Positions 25,560 through 32,802 of a stretch of DNA of 47,528 nt are shown piece by piece. The notes beneath the pieces were generated by a model that was not told where the DNA came from, did not search any database, and saw only the letters and a program-made list of their open reading frames with translations. The stretch covers positions 1 through 47,528 of the forward strand of contig JALFMW010000312.1 in the NCBI GenBank assembly GCA_022782605.1, read 5' to 3'. The translations under genes and the position numbers were made by a program. Source of the DNA: Clostridium sp. Its GTDB lineage: Bacteria > Bacillota > Clostridia > Peptostreptococcales > Peptostreptococcaceae. How positions within the stretch are numbered: the stretch's first letter is position 1; every line of letters begins with the position of its first letter.

Positions 25560-26930
25560 TTAAGCTACTTTTGATTCTTTTTTATTATTTCTATTTAACG
25601 AATTATCCACTGCAACAGCTGCTGTCATAGCTCCATTTACATTTAGCATAGTTCTTCCCATATCAAGAATTGGATCTATGGCAATTATTGCACCAGCTAG
25701 TGGGAAGTAAGATGCCATACCCATTCCGGAAATTACTACAGATACTGCCATAGTAGCTGTTCCTGGAATTCCTGCTATACCTAAAGAACTTATTGTTATA
25801 ACTATTATAAGCATCACATAAAATGTAAAATTCATTTGAACACCAGCCATATTAGCTATCATTACACTTACTAAAGCTGGATAAATGCCTGCACATCCAT
25901 TCATACCCATATTTGAACCTAAGCTAGTTACAAAACTTGCAGTTCCCAGGTCTACATTCAAATCATCTGTTAAAACTTCAATAGTTACAGGAAGTGTTCC
26001 TAAACTTGAACGTGATGTAAAAGCTAATATTAAAGCTTTTGATGAGTTTTTGATATAAGTTATTGGATTCATTCCACTTGCTGCTATGATTATTATATGA
26101 ACTAAAAACATAATTACTACACTTATATATAGTGCTAATATAAAATCAGTAACATCTAAAAGAGACTTAACCCCTCTACTTGCTATAGTACTTGCCATCA
26201 GTGGTACAACTGCATATGGCATCATTTTTATTACTGTTATTGCAACTGAAACTATTATTTTATAAAAAGCTTCTACCAAATCAATAAATGGTTTAATTAT
26301 ATCCATATATTTTCTTCTAAGTCTTCTAATTGCTAATCCTAAAAATACAGCAAAAATTACAACTGCAACTGTATTTCCCTCTGCCATTGCTTGAACTGGA
26401 TTTGAAGGTAATAGTCCTCTTATAGTTGATGGTAATGATACTATTTCTCTTACTTCATCACTACTATTTGCAACTTCTAAATTTGTTCCCAGTTTGAATA
26501 AATTTGCAACCACAATTGCAATTATTGCTGCAATTGCTGTTGTTACAAAAAACATACTCATAGATCTAAATGTTAATTTTCCAAGATTGTCATCTTTCAT
26601 ATTCATTATAACTCGAATAATTGAAACTAAAACTAAAGGTACAACTATCATCTTCAATAAATCCATAAATCCATTTCCAAATAATCCATACCAAGCAGTT
26701 ATTTCATTTATCCATGTTATAGAAGTTGGGTCACTTGGAAATTTGACTACTGCTTGAATAAATATTCCCAAGATAAGTCCAATAAATATTGATGTTATCA
26801 TTAATTTGTTAAATTTTAATTTTTTACTCATTTTACTAATTATAAGAAATACTCCTATTAATAAAAAAATCATTAATACAGTATGTATATTTGTAATAAG
26901 TAAAAATTCCGATAAAAATGTATTACTCAT
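25560..26930 (-). CDS. tcyP: Sodium:dicarboxylate-type symporter, probable L-cystine transporter TcyP
   Basis: 456 residues, a polytopic membrane protein of the DAACS family with two hairpin loops: one serine-rich (LAFTSRSSLGTLPVTIEVL) and one in the C-terminal half (GIPGTATMAVSVVISGMG). The segment WYGLFGNGFMDLLKMIVVPLVLVSI resembles TcyP (YhcL), the sodium-coupled cystine importer of Bacillus. The same palindrome marks its promoter and that of cysK, which supports cystine rather than glutamate or C4-dicarboxylate as substrate. GGGAGG precedes the ATG. Single-gene transcript with its own promoter, two operators and terminator. Confidence 0.82.
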   Translation of the reverse strand: MSNTFLSEFLLITNIHTVLMIFLLIGVFLIISKMSKKLKFNKLMITSIFIGLILGIFIQAVVKFPSDPTSITWINEITAWYGLFGNGFMDLLKMIVVPLVLVSIIRVIMNMKDDNLGKLTFRSMSMFFVTTAIAAIIAIVVANLFKLGTNLEVANSSDEVREIVSLPSTIRGLLPSNPVQAMAEGNTVAVVIFAVFLGLAIRRLRRKYMDIIKPFIDLVEAFYKIIVSVAITVIKMMPYAVVPLMASTIASRGVKSLLDVTDFILALYISVVIMFLVHIIIIAASGMNPITYIKNSSKALILAFTSRSSLGTLPVTIEVLTDDLNVDLGTASFVTSLGSNMGMNGCAGIYPALVSVMIANMAGVQMNFTFYVMLIIVITISSLGIAGIPGTATMAVSVVISGMGMASYFPLAGAIIAIDPILDMGRTMLNVNGAMTAAVAVDNSLNRNNKKESKVA

Positions 26931-26955
26931 ATATACTCCTACCTCCCAGTGGTTA

Positions 26956-26970
26956 TTATCATTTTGATAA
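26956..26970. promoter_or_regulatory. Operator copy 2 of the symporter promoter
   Basis: TTATCATTTTGATAA, the shared palindrome, lies at the expected transcription start of the symporter gene, 28 bases from copy 1. Confidence 0.65.
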
Positions 26971-26974
26971 CGAA

Positions 26975-27003
26975 ATTATATCATTATCAAAATGATAATG
27001 CAA
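26975..27003 (-). promoter_or_regulatory. Sigma-A promoter of the symporter gene with operator in its spacer
   Basis: On the minus strand TTGCAT (27003-26998) and TATAAT (26980-26975) are 17 bases apart. The spacer is filled by a perfect copy of the palindrome TTATCAAAATGATAA (26984-26998), so a bound protein would exclude RNA polymerase. Confidence 0.78.
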
Positions 27004-27031
27004 TAATTTTTTTATTTTATTTACTCTACAT

Positions 27032-27070
27032 AAAAAAACTCATTGTTACAGATATATAACAATGAGTTTT
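27032..27070 (-). terminator. Terminator of the zinc-ribbon membrane protein gene
   Basis: AAAACTCATTGTTA (27035-27048) and its exact complement (27057-27070) form a 14-base-pair stem with T run on the minus strand. Confidence 0.87.
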
Positions 27071-27079
27071 ATTCTTATA

Positions 27080-27490
27080 TTAACTTTTTTTAATAAAATC
27101 TACTCCACATTTCGGGCAATGAATCGATATTTTACCTTTGCCCTTAGGTACTCTTACCTTTTGTTTACATGAAGGACATTTAAAAAATGCATATGATTTT
27201 CTTTGTGCTTGTTGTCTTTTTCTTTTTTCTTGTTTTGCTTTAAACTTGCTACTATATTCTAAGAAAGAGTTTCTCTCTTGATATCTTTTACTTAAATTTT
27301 TTGAAAACATTCTAAAATATACAAATAATGCTAAACAAATACTTATATAATAAAATATATCACTTATATATCTTACATTCTTTGTAAATAGTGAAATTAT
27401 CAAACTTCCTATTACTAATTTAAATAAAAATTGGTTTAACTCATCATTTCCATATCTTCCATACATAAATTTATTAAACTTTTCTTTCAT
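27080..27490 (-). CDS. Membrane protein with C-terminal zinc ribbon
   Basis: 136 residues. Two hydrophobic helices (about 22-40 and 45-62) are followed by a basic linker (KAKQEKRKRQQAQRK) and a zinc ribbon with CPSC and CPKC pairs 18 residues apart (CPSCKQKVRVPKGKGKISIHCPKCG). The ribbon is of the MJ0042/zinc-ribbon type often seen in clostridial membrane proteins. Function unknown; the ribbon should face the cytoplasm. GGGAG precedes the ATG. Single gene. Confidence 0.82.
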   Translation of the reverse strand: MKEKFNKFMYGRYGNDELNQFLFKLVIGSLIISLFTKNVRYISDIFYYISICLALFVYFRMFSKNLSKRYQERNSFLEYSSKFKAKQEKRKRQQAQRKSYAFFKCPSCKQKVRVPKGKGKISIHCPKCGVDFIKKS

Positions 27491-27630
27491 TATACTCTCC
27501 CTTTAAATCATTTATCTAAAAAAGTTTAACATATATATATAATTATCACAACTTTTTTCTAATTAACACTTATCTAGATTAAAATCTTTTCTTTTGGGTA
27601 TTAATAAATCATGTTTCTAAAACAACTCTT

Positions 27631-27659
27631 ATTATCATTTGAGAATGACAATTGAGAAT
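27631..27659. promoter_or_regulatory. Imperfect operator copies upstream of the cation-efflux promoter
   Basis: ATTATCATTTGAGAAT (27631-27646) and an overlapping ATGACAATTGAGAAT keep the half-sites of the window's palindrome with a two-base centre. They lie just upstream of the -35 box. Confidence 0.4.
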
Positions 27660-27665
27660 AAATCA

Positions 27666-27694
27666 TTGACAATTACTTGAATTGATATTAGTAT
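27666..27694 (+). promoter_or_regulatory. Sigma-A promoter of the cation-efflux gene
   Basis: TTGACA (27666-27671) and TAGTAT (27689-27694) are 17 bases apart, 38 bases before the start codon. Confidence 0.65.
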
Positions 27695-27697
27695 ATT

Positions 27698-27713
27698 ATT
27701 ATCAATTGATAAT
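27698..27713. promoter_or_regulatory. Palindromic operator at the cation-efflux transcription start
   Basis: ATTATCAATTGATAAT is a perfect 16-base palindrome four bases after the -10 box. Its half-sites ATTATCA and TGATAAT match those of the cysK and symporter operators, but the centre is two bases, not three. Confidence 0.55.
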
Positions 27714-27732
27714 TCTAAAAGGAGGCTCATAT

Positions 27733-28632
27733 ATGGAAAGTAATAGATTTGAAGAAACAACAAAAGTCACTATTATATCTATTTTATGGAATATAGTTTT
27801 GACAATAATAAAGGTTTTAGGTGGGATTTTAGGTAAATCAAATGCCATGATTGCTGATGGTCTGCATTCCGCTTCTGATATTATAAGTTCTATTGGAGTT
27901 TTAATAGGAAATCATATTGCTAAAACGCCCAATGACAAAGAACATAATTATGGACATGAAAAGGCAGAAACTTTGGTATCATTTTTATTATCTATCTTAT
28001 TAATTTTTGTATCATTAAAAATCAGTTTAGGAGGAATAAATTCTTTATTTCATTTAAATGAAGTTAAAATTCCTACTATTTTACCACTTGTTATTTCATT
28101 AATTTCCATAGGAATTAAAGAATATCAATATAGAATTACAATTAAAGTTGCAAAAATGACAAATTCTCCAGCTCTTAAAGCAGATGCATGGCATCATAGA
28201 TCAGATGCACTATCTTCTATAGCTGCTTTTATAGGAATAGGTGGTTCAATTCTTGGATTTAAAGCACTTGATCCAATTGCTACTATAGTTGTTGGTTTAT
28301 TTGTTACAAAAGTAGGTTTTGATATTTTAAAAGACTCTACAAATGAACTTATGGATTATTCATTGGATGAAAAAGAAGAATTACAAATACTTGAAATCGC
28401 AAAATCAACGGATGGTGTTTTAAATTTAGGAGAATTAAGAAGTAGAAAACATGGTTCCATGGCTTATGTTGATTTAACTATCTGTGTAAATAAAGATTTG
28501 ACTGTTCTTCAAGGACATGAAATAGCAAATAAATTAGAAATATCCATATTAGAAGAATTACAGATTGTAAAAGGTATAACAGTTCATGTTGAGCCTTGCA
28601 TATATTGTGATGATTATAAATGTTGTGTATAA
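27733..28632 (+). CDS. Cation diffusion facilitator (CDF) metal efflux protein
   Basis: 299 residues with six predicted membrane helices and a C-terminal cytoplasmic domain of the ZT-dimer type. Metal site A is visible as D in ADGLHSASD (helix 2) and HHRSD (helix 5, HxxxD), the pattern of zinc, iron or manganese exporters such as FieF/YiiP. The tail ends EPCIYCDDYKCCV, four cysteines that could bind metal, not usual for the family. The start at 27733 follows AGGAGG by seven bases; the longer frame would run through the promoter and operator. Regulated by a palindrome at its transcription start. Confidence 0.9.
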   Translation: MESNRFEETTKVTIISILWNIVLTIIKVLGGILGKSNAMIADGLHSASDIISSIGVLIGNHIAKTPNDKEHNYGHEKAETLVSFLLSILLIFVSLKISLGGINSLFHLNEVKIPTILPLVISLISIGIKEYQYRITIKVAKMTNSPALKADAWHHRSDALSSIAAFIGIGGSILGFKALDPIATIVVGLFVTKVGFDILKDSTNELMDYSLDEKEELQILEIAKSTDGVLNLGELRSRKHGSMAYVDLTICVNKDLTVLQGHEIANKLEISILEELQIVKGITVHVEPCIYCDDYKCCV

Positions 28633-28680
28633 TAATAAAACTCAGCTTAATGGAATTTAAGCTGAGTTTTATTATTATAC
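28627..28680. terminator. 24-bp perfect hairpin, bidirectional terminator
   Basis: Bases 28627-28650 and 28657-28680 are exact complements with a six-base loop. Stop codons of both convergent genes lie inside the stem, as in the hairpin at 17346. Confidence 0.92.
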
Positions 28681-29214
28681 TTTCATTGTATTAAGTGATT
28701 CTATAATAGGTTTTATGGACTCTTTATTTACAAAATCTACAGGATTATCATAGGCATCTAACATGCCTTTAGTATTATCATCCATTTCTTCTTCTTTTTG
28801 TTTTTTTAATATAAATTTAAATATTGTCATCATTATTTTATCAACAAAATTAAGCTTTTGATAATTAAAAGCACCTCTTAAATAAAATGTATTTATATCT
28901 TTCATATCTTTAAAATTCTTTTCTTTGATTTCTTTATATTCCTTATTATCAGTATTATCAATTATTGAAAGTCCCACATAAAATACTGTAAAATTTTTGT
29001 TTTTAAACTTTTCAATATTATCAGAAATTTTTTTTAAACCTTTAATTGTTCCTGCATGCAACCATCCCCCAAATACTATATTGTCATAAGTAAGTAATTC
29101 TTCTAAACTCACTTCAGATATATTGGATACCCTACAGCCTAATTCTTCTCCTATCCATTTGGCATATCTTTCTGTACTTCCATATTTTGATTCATAAACA
29201 ACTATACTCTTCAT
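28675..29214 (-). CDS. Flavodoxin-domain protein (HemG-like Flavodoxin_5)
   Basis: 179 residues. The N-terminus reads IVVYESKYGSTERYAKWIGEEL, the FMN-phosphate loop of the Flavodoxin_5 family (SKYGST). GGWLHAGTIKGLK near residue 50 and GAFNYQKL near 115 are further family blocks. Relatives include menaquinone-dependent protoporphyrinogen oxidase, but clostridial members mostly lack haem pathways, and there are no haem genes here, so a general flavin redox role is safer. A GGAGGGG site lies upstream of the ATG. Single gene. Confidence 0.85.
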   Translation of the reverse strand: MKSIVVYESKYGSTERYAKWIGEELGCRVSNISEVSLEELLTYDNIVFGGWLHAGTIKGLKKISDNIEKFKNKNFTVFYVGLSIIDNTDNKEYKEIKEKNFKDMKDINTFYLRGAFNYQKLNFVDKIMMTIFKFILKKQKEEEMDDNTKGMLDAYDNPVDFVNKESIKPIIESLNTMKV

Positions 29215-29467
29215 TAATAACCCCTCCTAATTATCTTCTTAGAAAATTCTCCACTAACATATAAAATCAATGCATATGATAATTATTTAATTTTGACTAT
29301 TTTATGATTTTTAACTTTAACCTCTACATCATTATTTTTTTAATATTAGCAGAGTTTTTATTAATTATCACAAAAACATTTCGACAATTTCCATTTAAGA
29401 GTCTGCTTCGCTCATGCGATCAATAACTTTTAAAATTAAGTCGTTGCTCCATTAAGATATTGGAATT

Positions 29468-29490
29468 AAAAAAAGAGACTCTCGTCTCTT
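29468..29490 (-). terminator. Terminator of cysK-cysE
   Basis: AAGAGAC and GTCTCTT with a four-base loop, followed by T7 on the minus strand, three bases after the cysE stop. Confidence 0.88.
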
Positions 29491-29493
29491 AAT

Positions 29494-30057
29494 TTATATA
29501 AAATATGCAGTATTATCTAATTCTTCTGTTGCTATATTTTTTCTATTATACTTAATTTTTGCTGGAATTCCCACAGCAGTTGTATAAGAAGGCATATCCT
29601 TTAATACTACTGAGTTTGCTCCTATTTTACAATGATTACCTATATTTATAGGCCCTAAAATTTTTGCACCTGAACCTACAACTATATCATCTCCAAGAGT
29701 AGGATGTCTTTTAAACTGTTTTTCATTTCCTGTAGCACCTATTGTTGCTCCTTGATATATTGTAACTCGATCACCAATTACGGAGGTTTCACCTATTACT
29801 ACACCACTTCCATGATCTATCAAAGTACCCATACCAATTTTAGCACCTGGATGAATTTCTATTCCTGTTAAAAATCTACCCAATTGAGATATTAATCTAG
29901 CAATAAAAAAACGTTTTTTTCCATAGAAAAAATGGGATATTCTATACATTATTAATGAATGTACCGATGGATATAATAAAAAAACTTCTAATTTACTTCT
30001 TGCTGCTGGATCACTATCTAATATGAAATTTATATCTGCTTTAGTATGTTTAAACAT
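29494..30057 (-). CDS. cysE: Serine O-acetyltransferase
   Basis: 187 residues of the short Firmicute CysE/EpsC type. After an N-terminal helical part come left-handed beta-helix hexapeptide repeats: IEIHPGAKIGMGTLIDHGSGVVIGETSVIGD, then KRHPTLGDDIVVGSGAKILGPI. The DHGSGVVIGET block holds the active-site histidine. It makes O-acetylserine from serine and acetyl-CoA in the cytoplasm for CysK. It is the second gene of the operon, 12 bases after cysK. The short C-terminal tail ends in Ile (NTAYFI), the residue that in other species inserts into CysK to form the cysteine synthase complex. Confidence 0.95.
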   Translation of the reverse strand: MFKHTKADINFILDSDPAARSKLEVFLLYPSVHSLIMYRISHFFYGKKRFFIARLISQLGRFLTGIEIHPGAKIGMGTLIDHGSGVVIGETSVIGDRVTIYQGATIGATGNEKQFKRHPTLGDDIVVGSGAKILGPINIGNHCKIGANSVVLKDMPSYTTAVGIPAKIKYNRKNIATEELDNTAYFI

Positions 30058-30069
30058 AAAATTTCCCCC

Positions 30070-30966
30070 TTAAAAAATTCCCATTGACATATATTTATCA
30101 ACTCCATCTGGAGCTACTGTTACTATTTTTTTGTCTGGGTATTTTTTAGATAGTTCAATTGCTCCAAAAACATTTGCCCCTGAAGAAATCCCCACTAACA
30201 ATCCTAGATTACTTGCCAATAACCTAACCATTTCAAATGAATCTTCATCACTTACTGTTATAACTTCATCAACAATTTTTTCATCATAATTTTTAGGAAT
30301 AAAGTTTGCTCCTATACCTTGTATTTTATGTGGTCCAGCATAATGCTCAGTAATTAATGGTGATGATGCTGGCTCTATGCCCACAACTTTTAAATTCTCA
30401 TTTTTTTCTTTTAAAAATTTACCTACACCACTTATTGTTCCTCCAGATCCTATCCCTGCTATTACAATATCTACATTTGGAACTTCTTTATATATTTCTG
30501 GCCCTGTTTTTTCATAATGAACCTTTGGATTATCTAAATTCTCAAATTGTCCTAAATTTACATAGTTTTTATTTTCTTTTAATAGTTTTTCTAATTTTTC
30601 TATTGAACCGTTCATACCTTTTAAACCTTCAGTTAAAATAAGCTCTGCTCCAAAAGCCTTAACTAATTGTCTTCTTTCCAAACTCATAGTTTCTGGCATG
30701 ATAATTACAACTTTATATCCTTTTAAATTTCCTGCCATGGCAAGACCAATACCTGTATTCCCACTTGTAGCCTCCACTATAATACTTCCCTTTTTTAGTA
30801 TTCCTCTCTTTTCTGCTCCTTCAATCATGGATAGAGCTATTCTATCCTTTATGCTTCCTCCTGGATTATATTTTTCAAGTTTAACATATACATTTTCAAA
30901 ACCAATACTCTCCAAAGAAACCATAGGTGTATTTCCTATTAATTCAAGCGCATTTTTATATATCAT
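30070..30966 (-). CDS. cysK: Cysteine synthase (O-acetylserine sulfhydrylase)
   Basis: 298 residues, a complete PLP enzyme. Landmarks: NPGGSIKDRIA with the PLP lysine, EATSGNTGIGLAMAG for the substrate loop, and GIGSGGTISGVGKFLKE for the PLP phosphate. It turns O-acetylserine and sulfide into cysteine. GGGGG seven bases before the ATG at 30966 fixes the start; the frame continues upstream only through operator DNA. First gene of cysK-cysE. Its promoter is flanked by two copies of the palindrome also found at the cystine symporter, so supply by import and by synthesis should be co-regulated. Confidence 0.95.
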   Translation of the reverse strand: MIYKNALELIGNTPMVSLESIGFENVYVKLEKYNPGGSIKDRIALSMIEGAEKRGILKKGSIIVEATSGNTGIGLAMAGNLKGYKVVIIMPETMSLERRQLVKAFGAELILTEGLKGMNGSIEKLEKLLKENKNYVNLGQFENLDNPKVHYEKTGPEIYKEVPNVDIVIAGIGSGGTISGVGKFLKEKNENLKVVGIEPASSPLITEHYAGPHKIQGIGANFIPKNYDEKIVDEVITVSDEDSFEMVRLLASNLGLLVGISSGANVFGAIELSKKYPDKKIVTVAPDGVDKYMSMGIF

Positions 30967-30985
30967 ATTTATCCCCCTCAATTCC

Positions 30986-31002
30986 ATTATCATTTTGATA
31001 AT
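30986..31002. promoter_or_regulatory. Operator at the cysK transcription start
   Basis: ATTATCATTTTGATAAT, a perfect copy of the shared palindrome, lies just after the -10 box and ends 20 bases before the cysK start codon. Confidence 0.68.
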
Positions 31003-31005
31003 AAA

Positions 31006-31034
31006 ATTGTATCACCATTAAAATAATAATTCAA
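31006..31034 (-). promoter_or_regulatory. Sigma-A promoter of cysK-cysE
   Basis: On the minus strand TTGAAT (31034-31029) and TACAAT (31011-31006) are 17 bases apart, between two operator copies. Confidence 0.75.
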
Positions 31035-31040
31035 CAACTA

Positions 31041-31057
31041 ATTATCATTTTGATAAT
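31041..31057. promoter_or_regulatory. Operator upstream of the cysK -35 box
   Basis: Second perfect ATTATCATTTTGATAAT, 55 bases from the first. Pairs so spaced on either side of a promoter suggest cooperative binding or a loop. Confidence 0.65.
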
Positions 31058-31109
31058 AAATTTAATAATTATTTATCTTTAAGAATGTCTAAACTTTAAT
31101 GATTATGCT

Positions 31110-31139
31110 TTGTAATTAAACCTAATATTATGATATACT
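31110..31139 (+). promoter_or_regulatory. Probable promoter of the GAF-HTH gene
   Basis: TTGTAA and TATACT, 18 bases apart, 48 bases before the TTG start at 31187. Confidence 0.45.
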
Positions 31140-31186
31140 TAAATAAACCACATTTTTTTGATAAAAATATGTTGGGAGGTTAAAAC

Positions 31187-31786
31187 TTGAAACTTAATGA
31201 TATTACAAATTATATACAAAGTATTTGCCAAAATATTTCCACTGTTTTAGATGTGGATGTAACTGTAGTTTCTAAAGATTTGATAAGAATAGCTGGTACA
31301 GGTATATTTGAAAATAAAGTTAGCGAAAAAATTTCCGACAATTCTGCTTATTCAAAAATACTAACAACTGGAGAACCTTATATTTTTAAACGTGAATCGG
31401 AAAACAGTTGCAAAGTTTGTATCCATAATAAAGACTGCAAAGAGTTGGCAGATATTTGCTCACCAATAAAAATGGGTGATGATATTTTAGGAATTCTTGG
31501 TATTGCTGCATTTACCGAAGAACAAAAGAATAAAATACTTTCTAAAGATCAGGAATTATGTGAATTTATAAGTAGTATGTCTAATTTAATATCTTACAAA
31601 TTAGATGAACTATACAAAGAAGAAATAAAAACTGTTGAACAATTGGAAAAAGAAGAAATAGAAAAAGCAATAAAAAAATATGGAAATAATACTCAAGAGA
31701 TGAAGCAAGTTGCCAAAGCTTTAAATATTGGAATTGCAACTTTATACAGAAAAGTAAAAAAATATAATATTAACACTAATGAGTAA
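31187..31786 (+). CDS. GAF-domain regulator with four-cysteine motif and Fis-type HTH
   Basis: 199 residues starting with TTG seven bases after GGGAGG. Residues 1-145 form a GAF-like sensor; within it Cys75, Cys78, Cys84 and Cys91 (CKVC-x5-C-x6-C) could hold an iron-sulfur cluster or zinc. Residues 155-195 are a Fis-type helix-turn-helix (EIEKAIKKYGNNTQEMKQVAKALNIGIATLYRKVKKY), as at the end of sigma-54 activators, but the AAA+ domain is missing, so it cannot activate sigma-54 by itself. It is divergent from cysK. It could sense redox or sulfur state and control cysK or its own operon; that is inference. Confidence 0.82.
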   Translation: MKLNDITNYIQSICQNISTVLDVDVTVVSKDLIRIAGTGIFENKVSEKISDNSAYSKILTTGEPYIFKRESENSCKVCIHNKDCKELADICSPIKMGDDILGILGIAAFTEEQKNKILSKDQELCEFISSMSNLISYKLDELYKEEIKTVEQLEKEEIEKAIKKYGNNTQEMKQVAKALNIGIATLYRKVKKYNINTNE

Positions 31787-31792
31787 CTTATG

Positions 31793-31831
31793 AAAACTGT
31801 AGCATTAAACTAAATCTGCTACAGTTTTTTT
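31793..31831 (+). terminator. Terminator of the GAF-HTH gene
   Basis: AAAACTGTAGCA and TGCTACAGTTTT form a perfect 12-base-pair stem followed by T7. Confidence 0.9.
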
Positions 31832-31992
31832 GATGATTATTATTACATCTAATTTTTCTATAATTTATGAATCAAACTTAACAATTTATTTATATAAACC
31901 TTAATCTACATATAAATTATTATCCTGGGAAATATTAAATAAGAAATTATAATTTGCTTAAAATATCCTTTTTTGAATTGGAGGTTTATATA

Positions 31993-32670
31993 ATGAAGGA
32001 AATGCCAACAGCCGTCCACGGAACACTCAGAAAATCTTTTCTTCGCGTTCCCGAGGTTATCAGGCAGTGTAGCGGAATAAATGTATTTGGAAAAAGAATA
32101 AAATCTTTAGCATATACTACAGATTTAGCAATAATTAGAAATATTAATGCTGATGCTATTTGGGCTGTTTATCCTTTTACACCTCAACCAATCATAACAC
32201 AATCCTTACTTTTAGCTGCTGATATTCCTGTTTTTACAGGAGTTGGTGGTGGACTTACAAGTGGTCTTCGTTCTGTTATGCTTGGTACCAATGCTGAAAT
32301 ACAAGGTGCTATGGGTGTTATTGTCAACGCTCCCACACCAAATGAAACAGTAAAAAGTTTAGCTGATGCTTTAGATATTCCTGTAATTGTCAGTGTGATA
32401 AGTGAAGATACTGACATAGAAGGCAGAATAAAAGCTGGAGCTAGCATACTAAATGTATCTGCTTCTACAAAAACGCCTATGATTGTTGCTAAAATAAGAA
32501 AAGATTATCCTAAGTTTCCTATAATAGCAACTGGTGGTCATACTGATGAAACTATTTTAGAAACTATAGCTGCTGGTGCCAATGCAATTACTTGGTCACC
32601 ACCAACTGTTCAAAGCCTTTTTAAAAAAGTTATGAATTCTTATAGAAATAACTCTGATTACTATCAATAA
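31993..32670 (+). CDS. TIM-barrel protein of unknown function
   Basis: 225 residues with the rhythm of a (beta/alpha)8 barrel. Segments ending in phosphate-binding-like loops include FTGVGGGLTSGL, IVNAPTPNETV, IKAGASILNVSAST and, near the C-terminus, PIIATGGHTDETILETIAAGANAITWS, which resembles the phosphate site of HisA/HisF, ThiG or dihydroorotate-type barrels. No catalytic signature lets me name a reaction. The start is the ATG at 31993 after GGAGG; the frame is open further up to 31954 without a site. The first codons (ACAGCCGTCCACGGAAC) are much GC-richer than the surroundings. Stands between two terminators as a single gene. Confidence 0.75.
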   Translation: MKEMPTAVHGTLRKSFLRVPEVIRQCSGINVFGKRIKSLAYTTDLAIIRNINADAIWAVYPFTPQPIITQSLLLAADIPVFTGVGGGLTSGLRSVMLGTNAEIQGAMGVIVNAPTPNETVKSLADALDIPVIVSVISEDTDIEGRIKAGASILNVSASTKTPMIVAKIRKDYPKFPIIATGGHTDETILETIAAGANAITWSPPTVQSLFKKVMNSYRNNSDYYQ

Positions 32671-32687
32671 ATACTATTTTTTCTATC

Positions 32688-32722
32688 AAAACTGCTTATC
32701 ATGATAAATAAGCAGTTTTTTA
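32688..32722 (+). terminator. Terminator of the TIM-barrel gene
   Basis: AAAACTGCTTA and TAAGCAGTTTT form an 11-base-pair stem with a T run, 18 bases after the stop. Confidence 0.88.
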
Positions 32723-32802
32723 TACCTATCTAATATTTCTGGTTAATTATTAAAATTAATTGAGTATATTATTAATAAAATAAGTTTTGAAAGGGGCAAT
32801 AT

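Noticed and set aside
30357-30641. 94-residue plus-strand frame inside cysK
   Set aside because: Leu/Phe-rich mirror of the cysK reading frame, no start signal.
30698-31021. 107-residue plus-strand frame across the cysK start
   Set aside because: Antisense to cysK and runs through its promoter and operators; no ribosome binding site.
30986-31057. Fur boxes at cysK
   Set aside because: The half-sites are arranged ATTATCA-N3-TGATAAT, opposite to the TGATAAT-N-ATTATCA order of a Fur box, and the regulated genes are for cysteine; I call it an unassigned operator.
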